A stretch of 64,000 nt of DNA, taken from the NCBI GenBank assembly GCA_026018925.1, contig JAKSZU010000005.1:82945398-83009397 (forward strand), given 5' to 3'. Of the stretch, positions 33,970 through 44,152 are shown one piece after another. The DNA is from Tupaia tana. Taxonomy: Eukaryota; Chordata; Mammalia; Scandentia; Tupaiidae. The translations under genes were made by a program, and so were the position numbers. The notes under the pieces were generated by a model, which saw nothing but the letters and a program-made list of their open reading frames with translations, was not told the origin of the DNA and ran no database searches. The first letter of the stretch is position 1. Every line of letters starts with the position of its first letter.

Positions 33970-34204
33970 GGGACCAGCAGTTAGCTTAATGGCTATGTCG
34001 CTGGACTCCCACGTGGTCGACCGCGGTTCGCATCCTGGACCCGGTGGCTTAAAACTCACGCCGGGCGCGTGTGCGTGCGTGCCCAAGATCCCGAGAGGAG
34101 AATGGAGGAGAAGGGATTGTGGCGTGGCCATCCCCTCTGGGGGGTGATTTCTCGCTTTCTGTCTCTCTGTCTCTCTGTCTGTCTGGCGAGCGCACGCGCC
34201 CTAT

Positions 34205-34235
<31 letters not shown>
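33970..34235 (+). mobile_element. tSINE-A, young, B-box-variant
   Basis: Complete, with B box ggttcgCatcc, AAAACTCACG and a 28-nt A-tail. Shares head substitutions with 32515. No clear duplication, because a T-rich older element abuts the tail. Confidence 0.95.
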
Positions 34236-34240
34236 TTATA

Positions 34241-34440
34241 TTTTTTTTTCTTTCAAGAGAAAGAGAGAAACAAGCATCTCCAACAAGATCTTTATACTGC
34301 TCTCCACTCAGCCAGCCCACATGACAATTATGCCTGCACACAGGCCCAGCGTATGAGAAAGGTCTTAGGATGCAAACATAGCACCTTCCCATGTGGGTCC
34401 AGTTACATAAGTACTGCCTCCCATCCCATTCACATTTTCT
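34241..34440 (-). mobile_element. tSINE-C candidate, antisense
   Basis: Poly-T, aagagaaagagagaaacaag, catctccaacaagatc, then a head-like end (cttcccatgtgggtccag, aagtactgcctcccatccc). Similar layout to 59104 and 28099. Confidence 0.45.
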
Positions 34441-34461
34441 AAGGTGTTTTTTTTGTTTTGT

Positions 34462-35280
34462 TTTTAAATTTTATTTTTGTTTTTCTTGATGAAGTACCTA
34501 CACTTCAATATATAAAGTCATAATTTGGGTAGAACTGATATTTTTATTATATTGATTCATTCTTCTAATCCAGGAACATGGAATGTCTTTCCACTTTTAA
34601 GTATCATGCTCAGTTTCTTTTTAAAATTTTAATATCTTTCTGTGAAGAGGTCTTTCACCGCTTTGATTAGTATTATGTCTAAGAATTATATCTTTTTTGT
34701 GGCTGTTATAAATGGGATTGCTTCTTCATTTCTACCTATGAAAAATAGTCTGTCAGAAAGACACTTGCACATCCATGTTCACTGCGTATTATTCAGAATT
34801 GCTAAGACATGGAATCAACCCAAGTAGCCTAGATGGAATAATTGGATTGAAAAGATATGGCATATGTACATCATGGAATATCACTCTGCCATAGAAACAA
34901 TGAGATACTCTTATTTCTTACAAACTAGATGGACATATGGAGGATTTAATGCTAAACAAAGGAAATCAAACTATGAAAGACAGTGTGTGTCCCCCACTCA
35001 ACATAAACTGTCTGTACTTCTTTATAGAAACTGATAGGCCTGGAAATATAATAGTAGAGAAGACAAATGTGGACACCATACATCATAGACAGGGTAGGGG
35101 TGGATAGTGGAGGAACAGGAGAAGCTTACAAAGGCAGTACTTAACAGATATAATGTAGTGTTCTCCAGTGGAAAACATGTATATAGTAATAGCCTTGATT
35201 TGATGGTAATATAGATTAAAACGTATCATATTAATTGAGAATCATGGTATATTTTGAACAAATATAAAAATTAAAGTGTT
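34462..35280 (+). mobile_element. L1 with inverted 5' part (twin priming)
   Basis: Part one (34462-34755) is ORF2 in antisense: gggtagaactgatatttt, aggaacatggaatgtctttcc, tataaatgggattgc. At about 34756 the orientation flips and part two is ORF2 end plus 3' UTR in sense: cagaattgctaagacatgg, atggcatatgtacatcatgg, ending in an A-rich tail near 35277. ORF2 sequence between the two blocks is missing. Classic twin-priming structure. Confidence 0.88.
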
Positions 35281-35307
35281 TGTTTTAACCATAAAAATGC
35301 TTCACTT

Positions 35308-35577
35308 TGGGACCCGCAGTTAGCGTAATGGCTATGTCGCTGGACTCCCACGTAGTCGACCGCGGTTCGAGTCCCAGACCCAGCGGCTTAAACTCACGCC
35401 GGGCACGTGTGCATATGTGCCCAGGATCCCGAGAGGAGAATGGAGGAGAAGGGATTGCGGCGTGGCCATCCCCCCTGGGGGGTGATTTCCTGCTTTCTAT
35501 CTCTCTGTCTCTCTCTGTCTGTCTGGCGAACGCACGCGCCCTATAGCAAAATCCTCTCCAAAAAAAAATAAAGAAAA
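35308..35577 (+). mobile_element. tSINE-A, young, 15-bp perfect duplication
   Basis: Complete canonical-lineage copy with head gggacccgcagttagcgtaa, B box ggttcgagtccc and hairpin atcccccctggggggtgatt. Flanked by perfect aaaaatgcttcactt (35293-35307 and 35578-35592). Confidence 0.97.
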
Positions 35578-35592
35578 AAAAATGCTTCACTT

Positions 35593-36304
35593 ATAGATTG
35601 ATTTATATGTTTACTAAAAATGCATATAAATTCACTCTTTCCATCTGACAAAAATTGAAACAATTTAGACTTTAGAATATTTTATTTAGCAAGCAATTGT
35701 ACAGTAAATGTGGCAAAATTGAAGAAAGATCATTAATCAGATACTACCATGGAAAAGAAATTTTCCTTAATTGCCTTTTTAATTATTTTTTTTAACCTGA
35801 GTTTTATGGCTAATACATGGTACCTAGAAATATGAAGGTCATATAGGAGATATAAGTCTTGAAATATGTAGTGCCAGATGCCAGAATGCAGAAAATCCAT
35901 GTAGTCATTCAGATGTGTAAAACTACAAGCCAAGTTTTAGTTCTTATCAATGCCTAGTCAAAATTAATGTCTTCACCTGTCAGGAATATACTCGTTTATG
36001 CAGTGCACACAAGTGTATTTGCTCCACACTTATTCCTATGTGAATTGTGAAAAACCAAGTTTACTAGAAATCATAAGTGTATATGGCAGTAATACAAGCA
36101 GCAAGTACATCTGTGTGTGCAGTAGAACCTCAATGAATCTCTGCATTCTGGGCCTGCTGGTTCTGACATCATATCCTAAACAGTAAAATGGGCCAAAGAA
36201 ATATGTTCTCCAGGGAAAAAACTTAAAATAGTTATCGATTTTCAAAATATATTATACTCATCCCTTTGAAATTTTATCTAGTCTCAGAGCTGAAACTGTA
36301 TGGT
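35593..36304. other. Unassigned non-coding DNA
   Basis: AT-rich, no recognised repeat or exon. Confidence 0.5.
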
Positions 36305-36315
36305 CAAAAGGCAAC

Positions 36316-36614
36316 GTGGAACCAGCAGTTAGTGTAATGGCTGTGTCGCTGGATTCCCACGTCGTCGACCGCAGTTCGAGTCCCGGACCCGGTGGCTTAA
36401 ACTCATGCCGGGTGCGTGTGCGTGCGTGTGAGCCCAAGATCCTGAGAGGAGAATGGAGGAGAAGGGATTGCGGCGTGGCCATCCCCTATGGGGGGGGGGG
36501 GGGGGGGTGATTTCTCGCTTTCTATTTCTCTGTCTCTGTCTGGCGAGCGCACGCGCCCTATAGCAAAAACCTCTCAAAAAAAAACACAAAAAAACAAAAA
36601 ACAAAAAACAAAAA
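36316..36614 (+). mobile_element. tSINE-A, young, with 18-G run
   Basis: Complete copy flanked by caaaaggcaac (36305-36315 and 36615-36625). B box ggttcgagtcccgg keeps A. The right arm of the C/G hairpin has grown to 18 consecutive G (about 36490-36507), compared with five to seven in sister copies. The tail is a mixture of A and C. Confidence 0.96.
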
Positions 36615-36997
36615 CAAAAGGCAACACAAGTGGTATTTTGGAGCAGCCAAAGTTTCGCAACCACTCTGACCCCTATCCACATCTTTCTGCTCTACATTTC
36701 CGCCTGAGTACCTGCTAGTCAGCATAAATTTAACGTGCCTCAAACTGAATTCCTGATCTTTTCTACAAAACTTACTCTTTCTACAGATACCTAGCCCCAT
36801 TTAAAGCAATTCCATACTTGCTGTTTTTGCCTTTGACTTTGCTTCACTCATGCTCTTTTTGCAGCATCTCAAACACACCAGAAATGTTTCCTCGGAATTG
36901 TGGTATTTGTACTCTCTTTGCTTCAAATTGTCTTCCCCCAAATATACAGATGACTCAATGCCACAAAAATTCAGTTATTTCTTCAAAAGTTATCCCC

Positions 36998-37148
36998 TTG
37001 AGTCAACAGGTGGACTTCCATATGTTCAACTGCAGTTCAAGTCCCAGACCTGGTGACTTGCTGTCTCACTCTATGTCTGTCTACTGCTCTCTGGTGAGCA
37101 CAGGTACCCTGTAGCAAACTTTAATGAATGAATGAATTAATTTATTTT
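36998..37148 (+). mobile_element. tSINE-B inside L2
   Basis: Head gagtcaacaggtggacttcc has lost part of the D-arm region. B box gttcaagtcccagacctgg, CT tract, then ggtgagcacaggtaccctgtagc, a stretch shared with the end of tSINE-A, and (AATG)n. It therefore mixes B layout with an A-like 3' motif. Confidence 0.8.
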
Positions 37149-37163
37149 AAAAAGTCATGCTTT

Positions 37164-37357
37164 GGCCGCCCGGTGGCGTGGTGGTTAAGAGCGCCAGACT
37201 CCCACATGGCCGAATGTGGTTTGAATCCTAGACCTGGCAGCTTGCTTTCTCACCTTTTCTCTTGCTCTCTCACTCTTACCCTCTCTGGTCAAATTGAAAT
37301 CAATCGATAAATAAATAAAGCTAAATAAAAGAAGTCTTTAAAAAAATAAAAATAAAT
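37164..37357 (+). mobile_element. tSINE-B with 15-bp perfect duplication
   Basis: Head ggccgcccggtggcgtggtg, ggttaagagcgccagactcc, ggtttgaatcctagacctgg, CT tract, then ataaataaataaagctaaat and aagtctttaaa: AATAAA plus TCTTT. Flanked by perfect aaaaagtcatgcttt (37149-37163 and 37358-37372). Confidence 0.95.
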
Positions 37358-37639
37358 AAAAAGTCATGCTTTAATGAAGCCTTGCTTCAGTACTTAAAGT
37401 CGAACATTCCACCCCGATAGCACTTAAATCTTTTTTATTATCTAATTTCTTCATACAGATTATACATTATTTTGTTGATATGGTATATTTTGCTTTATAT
37501 ATAGTATGTCTCCTGACATAAGATTTAAAATATTTTTCTTTTTTTTAATTGCCATAAAATGCAGGTTAAGTGTATCTCTTTCTCTTTCCCTCTATCTCTC
37601 TCTCTCTTTACTAGAGTAAATAAAAAAACTTTTAAAAAA

Positions 37640-37926
37640 ATACTAATATGTTTCCAAGAATCAGACCTCAGCTCTATTAATTATCTTTTCATTTCTATGT
37701 ATTTTAATTGTATCTACTGATATCTGTATAATTTCATTTCTTTCTTTATCTTTCTGTTTATTTTTCTTCCGTCAAGTTTTAACTTGAATGTTTTAGTTCA
37801 CTGACTTTCAATGTCTTCTTTTGTATGAAATTATTTCCTTTGAGCTTTAGCTGTGTATTTGAGCTATCTATGGATAATATCATACCTCGGAGTTTATGAT
37901 GTGATCATATCATACCTTTGAGTTTA
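37640..37926 (-). mobile_element. Old L1 ORF2 fragment, antisense (tentative)
   Basis: taacttgaatgttttagttc, actgactttcaatgtcttc and cctttgagctttagctgtg resemble antisense ORF2. It ends in a 30-bp-period duplication: atatcatacctcggagttta (37877) and atatcatacctttgagttta (37907). A preceding CT-rich patch (37574-37612) may be a tSINE-B remnant. Confidence 0.4.
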
Positions 37927-37939
37927 ACCCAACATTTAG

Positions 37940-38182
37940 TGACTTAGCACAACGAACATGCACAGCCACAGTGGTGTACGTATTGGGGTGCCACTGTACA
38001 ATGCTGGAGCCAGATGGAAAGGCCTGGGGTTGGATCCTGGATCAAGTTGAACACACAAGGTGTGCCTATGAATGTGCCTGTGGTACCGGCTTGCTGGAAA
38101 GCTAGGGAAAGGATCATGCCATGTCAAGACCCTGTTTAAGATTCTCCATCTCCTTTCCTTATGGAAAAGGTAAATAATTAAA
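37940..38182 (+). mobile_element. tSINE-C candidate, sense
   Basis: Head-like acagtggtgtacgtattggg, B-box-like ggggttggatcctgg, body atgaatgtgcctgtggtacc, gatcatgccatgtcaagacc. Similar to the plus-strand block at 51434. Confidence 0.4.
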
Positions 38183-38189
38183 CTTACAG

Positions 38190-38645
38190 AAAACAAGTCA
38201 TCTTGAAGTTTTTATGTATCAGGAACGTCAAATTTCTATGTAGTTTAGATAGTTCAAGTTGCTGGCCAGGGCCTCCCTCTCCCCTAAAATCATGAATGGG
38301 AAAAATCTGCTTAGAAGCCCAATAATGTAGCTGCTGGAAAATCCAGCTCTCTGTGGAATGTTGGACAATGAGCCTCAGTTTTTGATAATTCGGCTCTGCC
38401 GAGAGCAACATACAATAGGGCAGCCTGCTTCAGCCGAGTAAGCAAGCAAGAGAAGACAAGACCGAAGTCATGTTTTCTATTTTTAATTTAATCCCCTAAT
38501 TAATAACACTTTTGCCATAGGTTATTACTTAGAAGTGAGTCATTAGGTCTAACAAATACTCAGGATAGGTTAATATGCAATATCGTGAACACTAGGAGGT
38601 TGGGCCCATTGTGGCCATTTGCGGAAGTCCCTACAATACTGTGTT
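38190..38645. mobile_element. Ancient placental interspersed repeat (L1M/LTR class)
   Basis: Phrases gctgctggaaaatccagc, ggacaatgagcctcag, gagtaagcaagcaagagaag, agtgagtcattaggtc and aacactaggaggttggg match a widespread old repeat seen across placental mammals. Exact family and orientation not determined. Confidence 0.5.
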
Positions 38646-40024
38646 TCTTTAATTTTGATGAGTACTCTTCAACTGGCATTCAGCCTTCAGTATCTCCTAA
38701 TAGGCCTGAGAATTATATTTATTTCAAAGATGATTTGCTTATGCGTTTTTTTTTAACCTTGAATACATAATTTTTTTAAAAAATCTATTATTTGCTTATT
38801 AGCTCTATTTTTCTAACTTTATAATCTATCAAACCCTGACCTCAAAATTGTTTGGGGTTTTTGTTCTCCATTTCTATGTTCCCCTCTCATTCAGCATATG
38901 TTTTTATGTAGCAGTTATATTGATTAAATGTATTTTACACTGTTTTACCTGATGGATTTATGTGATATTATAACCCTCTTTATTTTAAAATGATACTAAT
39001 AAATCTAAATCACTGCAATAAAGTTAAATAACTCTTTATAATCCTTAAACATTGAACACTTTGAAAGAAAAACCCTTACAAAATGCTTCAATAGTTTTGA
39101 ATTGCCTTGTGTAATAGGAAGTGATTTAAAATAACTAGAGTACTGTATGTCTTCTAAATGTTTCAGTTTAGAATTGTATAAAGGAGCATTTGAGAATGTA
39201 TTCATTACAGAGCCAATATTACACAAATAATTTCAGATGTGATCCTGAAGCCTAAACAAAAATCAAAGAATAAATGTACTTATTTTGAAAATCTCTTTAA
39301 CATTTAATATAATAGAGAGAATTTTCCAGTCATCCAGTAATAGAAAAAAAATTTGCAACAATTTCTCCAATTTTTTTGAACATGTTTGTATTGCCATATC
39401 ATGAGAGATAAAAAGTAGTTTAACATGGTAATTTCTAGAGAAGACTTTTGACATTTAAATTTAAATACATGAAACAATTTCTAAAAAGCATTGCCTTTAT
39501 TTGGGAAGTAGCTTGGTATTAATTCCATTTGGACTGAAGGCTAGACTGACCCACTCAGATGTAGGATTTAAGACGCCATTTTAACTGGTTCAACTGACCA
39601 TTTGTATCCAAAAGTATCACTTGGGAATTTTTTAATGCTCCCTATAAAATGAGTTATTGTAATTACCAAATATCAATTTTGCATTTTTGTTCCCAAGCAT
39701 TACTTTGTGCAATGCAGCATAAAGTTTAATAAAAGAAAAAAGAAAAAAAATTCTATGGATTTTGAAAAAGTAAGCTTGCAATGATTTTGTTAATGGCAGT
39801 ATTTTTAGCATATCTGTTATCTACCCACTTCTATATTCCTGAAAGGGTTCGCAAGCAATTTCAAAGAACAATGCAGGAGGAGATCCTATGAGTCTTTTAC
39901 TCAGTTTTCTCCAATGCAAAACATTTTGCGAAACTATAGCTCATGGGCTACTACAATCAGAATACTGACATTGATGTAGTCAAGATACAGAGCATCTCCT
40001 TTAGTACAAGAATATTTCATAATG
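38646..40024. other. AT-rich non-coding DNA
   Basis: No gene or recognised repeat. Confidence 0.5.
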
Positions 40025-40330
40025 CCTTTTTCTTTTTTAAGATTTTTTTCACACATTCACCAGAGAGAGATAAAAAGAGAAATCACCCTCCTGAGGAATG
40101 GCCACACTACCATCCCTTCTCTATTTTCCTCTAGGGATTTCGGGCACTCAACACTTGCACTCAGCATGATTTCCTTTTCCTTGTTTGTTTGTTTGTTTGG
40201 GTTTAATTAATGTGATTTCTTCCTAAGCAAGAATTTGAATGATGTAGGCCAAGCTACTGGTCTCAGACTCAAATCATTGTCGACCATGCGGGAATCTAGC
40301 ACCTTCACCACCACTCTATATGCTACACCC
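40025..40330 (-). mobile_element. tSINE-A, old, antisense, with internal (TTTG)n
   Basis: tcacacattcaccagagag, gaaatcaccctcctgagg, catcccttctctattttcc, then an expanded block with TTTG repeats (about 40180-40200) before the head (ctcagactcaaatcattgtc, accatgcgggaatctagc). The expansion is not part of the family. Confidence 0.75.
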
Positions 40331-40555
40331 ATATGGCCTTTCTATAGACATACCACTTCTATCCCACCCCGACACCTGAAAACAATTAATCTGTTATCTA
40401 TTTCTATGATTCTGTCATTTCAAGAATATTGTGTAAATGAAATCATAGTTTATAATCTTTATGACTGTCTTTTTTTCACTCAGCATAATGCTCTAGAGAT
40501 TCATCCAGGTTGTGGTATGTACTAATATTCTATTTATTTGTGTCATTGAGGTTGT

Positions 40556-40817
40556 TTTTTTATTTTTCTCTCTCTCTGTTTTTGCTATAGGGTGCATGCG
40601 CTCACCAGAAAGAGAGAGAGGCAGAGAGACAAAGTGAGAAATTATCCCCCAGAGGGGATAGCCACGCCGCAATCCCTTCTTCTCCTTTCTCCTCTCAGAA
40701 TCGTGGGCATACACGCACGCGTGCCCGGTGTGAGTTTAAGCCATTGGGTCCAAGACTTGAACTGCAGTTGAGTACATGGGAGTTCAGTGACATAGCCATT
40801 ACGCTAACAGCTGGTCC
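40556..40817 (-). mobile_element. tSINE-A, antisense
   Basis: Complete: tttttgctatagggtgcatg, gaaattatcccccagagggg hairpin, acgcacgcgtgcccggtg and head ccaagacttgaactgcag...ctaacagctggtcc. Confidence 0.93.
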
Positions 40818-40820
40818 TTA

Positions 40821-40969
40821 CTGTTTCCTCCTTTCAAGATTTTGGGCATGCACACAAATATACCTGATTTTTTTTTTTTTTTTTCAAGCCACTGGGTATG
40901 GTACTTGAACCTCATAGTTGGTTATAGGATATCCAGTTGCCTTAACTAACATTGGGCCACCAGCTGGCC
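40821..40969 (-). mobile_element. tSINE-A, old, 5' half only, with an 18-T block
   Basis: Starts mid-body (caagattttgggcatgcac), then a T-run of about 18 nt at 40867-40884 replaces the usual tggcatgagttt, then the head (caagccactgggtatgg ... gggccaccagctggcc). The younger copy abuts the broken end. Confidence 0.75.
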
Positions 40970-41437
40970 TGGTAGATGCTCTTTGATTATTTCTCTATTT
41001 CTATGTCTTTCATGAATGCCTACTTAGTCTAATATGTTAAATGCTTTTTCTAAATCAACCAACATGATTATGCATGCTTTTTTCATTTTCATGTTACTAT
41101 GGTGGGTTACATTGATTAGTACTTTTAATATTGAGTCAGCCTTATAGTCCTGGAATAAACTCCATTTCATCCTACTTGGTTAAGGAATATACTTACATTG
41201 GTATATTGCTGAATCATATTTGCTAATATTTTGTTAAGTACCTTTGCATCCATATTCATGTGAAGTATTGTGTAGTTTTCTCCTTTAGTGCTTTCTTAGT
41301 TTTATTTTCTTTGTATAAAGATGTCACAAAACTCATATAGTTAGGAAGTTCACTTGGAAAACTTCCCTCTCCACCACCAGAAGGTATTGTGTAGAATTGG
41401 AAGAAATTTTTCTTCTTTTTAAAAAATTATTTATGTA

Positions 41438-41650
41438 GGGACCAGCAGATGGCATAATGGTTATATTGCTGCACCCCCACATAGTCCATGTGGTTTGAAT
41501 CCCAGACCCGGGAGCTTACGTGCCCAAAATCTGAAGAAGAGAACAGAGAAGGGATTAAAATATGGCTATCTCCCTGGAGTTGTGATTTCTTGCATTCTGT
41601 CTCTCCAGCAAGTGCATGTGCCCCATAGCAAAAACTTCTCAAAAAAAAAA
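41438..41650 (+). mobile_element. tSINE-A, with body deletion
   Basis: Head gggaccagcagatggcataa, B box ggtttgaatcccagaccc, then a shortened body (gggagcttacgtgcccaaaa) lacking the CG-rich part, and cctggagttgtgatttctt, CT tract, gccccatagcaaaaac and A-tail. It helps show how body segments are lost. Confidence 0.88.
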
Positions 41651-41664
41651 GTTATATATTTAAT

Positions 41665-41815
41665 TTAATTTGTTACTATCATTTAACTTTCTATAGGGCA
41701 TCTATGCTTACCAGAAAGAAGAGAGGGAGAGAGAGAGAGAGAAAATGAGTAAGTGAGAAAGCAATCTACCAGGTCAGGGGCTCAAAGTGTGGTTGTCCAT
41801 GTCCTGTCATTACAT
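41665..41815 (-). mobile_element. tSINE-B-like, antisense, 5' incomplete
   Basis: tttctatagggcatctatgc, (GA)n block, gtgagaaagcaatctacc, aggtcaggggctcaaagtg, then the head stops at about gtccatgtcctgtcat. No CG-rich body. Confidence 0.75.
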
Positions 41816-42320
41816 AGTGTCATTCCTTGGTAGTTTTCTTTGCTACTACTTTTATTTGTTAAAATTAATACAGCTACATAGTGTCGTCCTTGATTTTTAT
41901 TTTTCGATCATGTATTTTCCCATTCTTTTAATTCAACCTGCTTATATGTTCATACTTTAGCTAAATTTATTGTATACTGTTTAAACGTTGATACTACATT
42001 ATGAAATTTTTGTCCATTAATTGGTGTATTTGGGCTATTTATATTAAATGTAAATATTGCTATATTAGGGCTTTGGTCTAATGATTTAATTATTTTTCCT
42101 TTTTATTTTTTTGTATTTATCTCTGTTTTATTTTTCCTACCTTCCTAAGGATAACTTAAAACTATTTGGGCATATCATTTTAAATTATCTGTAATGTTCT
42201 GAGTGTGTATTTTGATAGAGAGTTTTTCAGTAATTCACAAGACACTACATTGTAGATACATGACTTATCATAGAAGACAGATAGCATGTTTTTTCTTAAC
42301 TCAAGTACAGAAACCTTTCC

Positions 42321-42572
42321 AGGCCAGTCTGTTACAGGTGGTGAAGGTGACTGGATTCTCCCTGGCCAACCATGCAGTTTGAGTCCCCAACCTGGGGTCT
42401 TGGGAAACATACCAAGCAGTTACGTGTGCATGTGCAAAACCCTGAAAGGAGGAAGAAATGGAGAAGGAATTACAGCATGACTATTCCCTATAGGGGGTGC
42501 ATTTTCACTTTTTCTCTGTCTCTCTCTAAGCATATGCCCTCTGGCAAAATTAAAAAATAAAAAGAAAAAAAA
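42321..42572 (+). mobile_element. tSINE-A, old copy
   Basis: Head ggccagtctgttacaggtgg, gcagtttgagtccccaacctgg, body gtgtgcatgtgcaaaaccc, ccctatagggggtgcatt, CT tract, atgccctctggcaaaatt and an A-rich tail. Flanks aacctttcca and ggctttccac hint at a duplication. Confidence 0.82.
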
Positions 42573-42679
42573 AGGCTTTCCACACTTTATATCCATTCAC
42601 TTTTCACATTTATAATAGAATTTTCTTAACATTTTTCTGTATATGCTTTTGAAATCATTTCAGAAAAACCTAAGTTTGG

Positions 42680-42935
42680 ATCAACCCACAGCCTCCTGAT
42701 TAAGGCAGCTAGAGCCCAAGTGGCTCACTGCATGGTGTGAGTCCTAGACCTTGTGCTTGAGAAACACACAGGGCAAGTGTGTGTGATTCTCCAATATCCT
42801 AAAAGGAGGAAGTGAAGAAGGGAATCATACTCATGTTCATTCCCCATAGGTGGGAGGGCTTCTCTTGCTCTCTGGAGAGCACATTAGATACTCTGGCAAA
42901 ATTTAAAAAAAAAAGAAAGAAAGAAAACAGCTGGA
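42680..42935 (+). mobile_element. tSINE-A, old copy
   Basis: Head cagcctcctgattaaggcag, tgtgagtcctagaccttgtg, body ccaatatcctaaaaggagg, ttccccataggtgggag, CT tract, actctggcaaaattt and (AAAG)n tail. Similar variant to 42321 (GGAGGAAG body; gcaaaatt 3' motif). Confidence 0.75.
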
Positions 42936-42990
42936 GGTTTTGCTCCAGAAGTAAAGTATAATTCAGAAATTTTAAGAAAAGAAGAAAAGT

Positions 42991-43176
42991 CTGGGGCCAG
43001 CAGGTGGCATGGTGGTTGGAACACTGGACTCCCACATGGTCGACTGCAGTTCCAGTCACAGACATGGTAGCTTGCTTTCTCGCCTTCCCCCCCCCCCCCC
43101 CGTCTCTAACTCATAAGCACACAAGCCCCTATAAAACATTTTTTAAAATAACAATAATAAATGCATATATTTTTAA
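42991..43176 (+). mobile_element. tSINE-B
   Basis: Head ggggccagcaggtggcatgg, cccacatggtcgactgcagt, gcttgctttctcgcc, a C-run of about 14 nt, then AATAAT-rich tail. Flanked by gaagaaaagt on both sides. Confidence 0.92.
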
Positions 43177-43258
43177 AAAGAGAAGAAAAGTTTACTGTAC
43201 TTGCTGACATTTTCTTACTTTAGTATTTCTTCCTAATATTATAAAGTCATTTCTTTTT

Positions 43259-43447
43259 CATTTTTTTAAAAATAATCATTTTTAAATTTATTTGCATTTA
43301 TTTATTTATTTTAATTTGACCAGAGAGAGACAGAATGAGCAAGAGAGATAAGGAAAGTAAGAATGCAAACCACAAGGTCTGGGACTTGAACCACCATTGG
43401 CCATGTGAGAGTACAAGACCCTTAAACACCATTCACCTGCTGACCCC
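43259..43447 (-). mobile_element. tSINE-B, antisense
   Basis: (TTTA)n tail complement, ttgaccagagagagacag, ggacttgaaccaccattgg, cattcacctgctgacccc. Flanked by ataaagtcatttctttt (43241) and ataaggtcatttctttt (43448), one mismatch in 17. With 42991 it forms an inverted pair of the same family, 82 bp apart. Confidence 0.93.
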
Positions 43448-43554
43448 ATAAGGTCATTTCTTTTGTTTCTCTTCAGTTTAGGAAACTTTTGTTTTATTTT
43501 TGCCCTAAGTTTTATGTAGGTTTGTATGACTTATGTTAAAAGACATTTAGTGTT

Positions 43555-43808
43555 GGGACCAGCAGTTAATGTAATGGCTATGTCGCTGGATTCCCATGTA
43601 GTGAACCGAGGTTCACATCCCGGACCGGAGGCTTAAAACTCATACAGGGTGCGTGTGCGTGCGTGCCCAAGATCCCGAGAGGAGAATGGAGGAGAAGGGA
43701 TTGCGGCGTGGCCATCCCCCCTGGGGGGTGATTTCTCACTGTCTTTCTGTCTCTCTCTGTCTGTCTGGTGAGCACACACGCCCTATATATAAAACCTCAA
43801 AAAAAAAG
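43555..43808 (+). mobile_element. tSINE-A, young, B-box-variant
   Basis: Head gggaccagcagttaatgtaa, B box ggttcaCatcccgg (C at the invariant A), AAAACTCATACAGG, hairpin atcccccctggggggtgatt, tail ending cctatatataaaacctc plus A. Flanks agacatttagtgtt and agatatttattgtt. Confidence 0.95.
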
Positions 43809-44152
43809 ATATTTATTGTTGTTAATAATACTAAAACTCAGGAAATTTTCAAAGATATAATAATAGAATAAAATGTAACAGGATGAATAACATGTCCTTA
43901 TAGAATGAATTCTAAAGCCTGACACATTATAATAGTAGCATTTACAGAAAGAATAACAGAATATGGAAACATAAAACTTGTAATAACATAATATATTTTT
44001 AAAAGTTCCTAAGAAGAAGAGCTATGGGTTTCCAGATTGATAATATCCATCAGAAACTTGAACACTGCAGGAAAAAAAACACACATTCCAAGAATTGTAC
44101 AGTGTATGAATGCTTTAAAAAAATAACATAACTACTGAGATATCTATTGATT
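43809..44152. other. Unassigned non-coding DNA
   Basis: AT-rich, no gene or recognised repeat. Confidence 0.5.

Larger units (their letters stand above)
36640..37530 (-). mobile_element. L2 LINE 3' region, antisense, split by two tSINE-B
   Basis: The plus strand reads like the antisense L2 3' end. Before the SINEs: atctcaaacacaccagaaatg, ttcaaattgtcttcccccaa, ttcttcaaaagttatcccc. After them: gaagccttgcttcagtac, cgatagcacttaaatc, tgtctcctgacataag. The halves join as expected once the SINEs at 36998 and 37164 are removed. Confidence 0.6.
40340..42240 (-). mobile_element. Old L1M, antisense, broken into three pieces by SINEs
   Basis: Piece one (40340-40550) is near the ORF2 end: ttctgtcatttcaagaat, cactcagcataatgctc, gattcatccaggttgtgg. 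Piece two (40975-41415) is ORF2: taaatgctttttctaaatc, tagtcctggaataaactcc, ttgctaatattttgttaag. Piece three (about 41820-42240) is weaker: ttgtccattaattggtg. Order and orientation agree with one element broken by SINEs at 40556, 40821, 41438 and 41665. Confidence 0.6.

Noticed and set aside
33413-36614. CpG island / promoter
   Set aside because: The CpG clusters fall inside young SINE copies (33413, 33970, 35308, 36316) and drop to background between them.
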